From AC-50 sp035640455 (GTDB lineage: Bacteria > Actinomycetota > Thermoleophilia > Gaiellales > Gaiellaceae), in the NCBI GenBank assembly GCA_035640455.1, contig DASQWB010000094.1:1-6060 (forward strand): a stretch of DNA of 6,060 nucleotides. Reading direction: 5' to 3'. Below, piece by piece: positions 5,493 through 6,060 of the stretch (positions are counted from its first letter, which is position 1; each line of letters begins with the position of its first letter). The notes under the pieces are model-generated. The model was not told the DNA's origin. It saw nothing but the letters and a program-made list of their open reading frames with translations, and ran no database searches. A program made the position numbers and the translations under genes.

Positions 5493-5826
5493 CTAACAGG
5501 CGTAGGGGATGAGGAGATCTTGCGTGATGAGCGCGCATGCAGGCGGCCATGCTGCGTTGGTTGTCGGTTCGGCGGCAATGTCGAACGAATGCGGCTCCTT
5601 GCACCGGGGAACTTTCTCTCCGCCTCCTGCGGCAATCCCGGCTCCGACCAACGGGAGAGGGCCGGGCCGAGGGATGAGGAGGGGATTGATTGAGCGCTGA
5701 GGGTTGACGCCAGGGGCGGTCGCAGAGCAAAGGATGCTCGTTTCGTCGCGCCGCCTGTGAACCGAGGGGTCGTTGAGAGGGCGCTACGGCGTTCCTCTGG
5801 AATCAACGACGAAAGAAGGTTCGGTA
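5451..5826. other. Gene-free stretch upstream of the secreted-protein gene
   Basis: No frame on either strand here has both coding-like codon use and a plausible start. The 63-codon + strand frame at 5509-5700 and a long - strand frame across 5459-5845 look like chance. The stretch is less GC-rich than its surroundings and probably holds the promoter and leader of the gene at 5827. The only structures seen are the short repeats at its left end and the inverted repeat at 5769-5810. Confidence 0.45.
5769..5810 (+). promoter_or_regulatory. Inverted repeat in the leader of the secreted-protein gene
   Basis: GTCGTTGA (5769-5776) and TCAACGAC (5803-5810) are perfect 8-base inverted arms separated by 26 bases. 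Inside, GAGG (5777-5780) can pair with CCTC (5794-5797). The right arm ends 4 bases before the GAAGG ribosome-binding site (5815-5819). It could be an operator or a leader RNA stem near the translation start. The function is inferred. Confidence 0.4.
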
Positions 5827-6060
5827 ATGGCGACACGAACAGCACGGAAGAGAGGCAATCGGTGGGCGGCGGTCGCGGCTGCTGTCGCCGTGGGAGGCAT
5901 GGCTGCGATCACGGGTGGGGCGTTCGCGGACACGATCTTCGTGGATGGCGACTCGGTTGCGCAGCCGCCGAACATCAACATCGGCGGCGCGGGGAATCGT
6001 CCCTGCTCCGATCTGGGCAAGTCGATCGCCGGGGCGGCGACGGTGAAGTACAGCGGCAGC
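5827..6060 (+). CDS. Secreted protein, N-terminal part, cut by the right edge
   Basis: ATG 5827 has GAAGG at 5815-5819, seven bases upstream, and the frame stays open to the window end (78 codons). Residues 1-12 are basic (Arg4, Arg7, Lys8, Arg9, Arg12). Residues 13-29 form an Ala/Val/Gly hydrophobic core, and GGAFA at 30-34 gives a signal peptidase I site before Asp35. The mature start DTIFVDGDSVAQPPNINIGG, then NRPCSDLGKSIAGAATVKYS, is Gly/Ser/Thr-rich and beta-like, with one Cys at 60. This style recurs in exported actinobacterial proteins built of Ig-like repeats, but no specific family can be named from this piece. It is presumably exported by Sec. It appears to be an independent transcription unit behind a long leader. 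Confidence 0.8.
   Translation, partial: MATRTARKRGNRWAAVAAAVAVGGMAAITGGAFADTIFVDGDSVAQPPNINIGGAGNRPCSDLGKSIAGAATVKYSGS

Noticed and set aside
5704..5709. TTGACG as a possible -35 element for the secreted-protein gene.
   Set aside because: No acceptable -10 hexamer (TAnnnT) is found 16-19 bases downstream.
1..6060. CRISPR array, rRNA, tRNA or insertion-sequence transposase.
   Set aside because: No regularly spaced repeat series, no complete tRNA cloverleaf and no transposase-like protein were seen on either strand.

Overview
The window is very GC-rich and its coding frames are strongly G/C-biased at third codon positions. It carries a transporter fused to a cyclic-nucleotide-binding domain, a cyclase-fold DUF2652 protein and a Sec-type secreted protein with an Ala/Gly-rich signal peptide. 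This fits a high-GC actinobacterium, and the protein style suggests the Thermoleophilia (Solirubrobacterales/Gaiellales) side. The lineage is inferred from protein style and base composition, not from a marker gene.

Layout. 1-946 is a poorly resolved stretch. It holds a possible C-terminal end of a + strand gene (2-169) and a - strand gene of about 116 codons (212-561) that reads through only if one base is restored near 515. Beyond that lies a region of conflicting frames with two strong hairpins. A nested hairpin (929-982) then encloses the start of a 49-54 codon + strand gene (947-1111). Converging on it is a - strand block, read 4193 to 1132: a small unknown protein (4193-4002), a frameshifted MFS transporter with a C-terminal cNMP-binding domain (3903-2267), an unrecognised short gene (2212-1859), and a DUF2652 protein of class III nucleotidyl-cyclase fold (1848-1132).

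From 4265 to 5450 the + strand is a mosaic of gene pieces: a phage-type HNH endonuclease, the C-terminal half of an ABC-2 transporter permease with no N-terminal half, and a short C-terminal remnant of an ATP-dependent DNA ligase. 5451-5826 has no convincing gene but contains short repeats and an inverted repeat just upstream of a secreted-protein gene (5827-6060), which runs off the right edge.

How the genes may work together. The cNMP-binding domain on the transporter keeps its phosphate-binding cassette, and the nearby DUF2652 protein keeps both metal-binding Asp positions of class III cyclases. A signalling link between them is possible but unproven. The other main message is structural: at least four genes are restored by adding one base within or beside a short G/C run. 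That points either to indel errors in the underlying assembly or to a decaying, recombination-prone locus.
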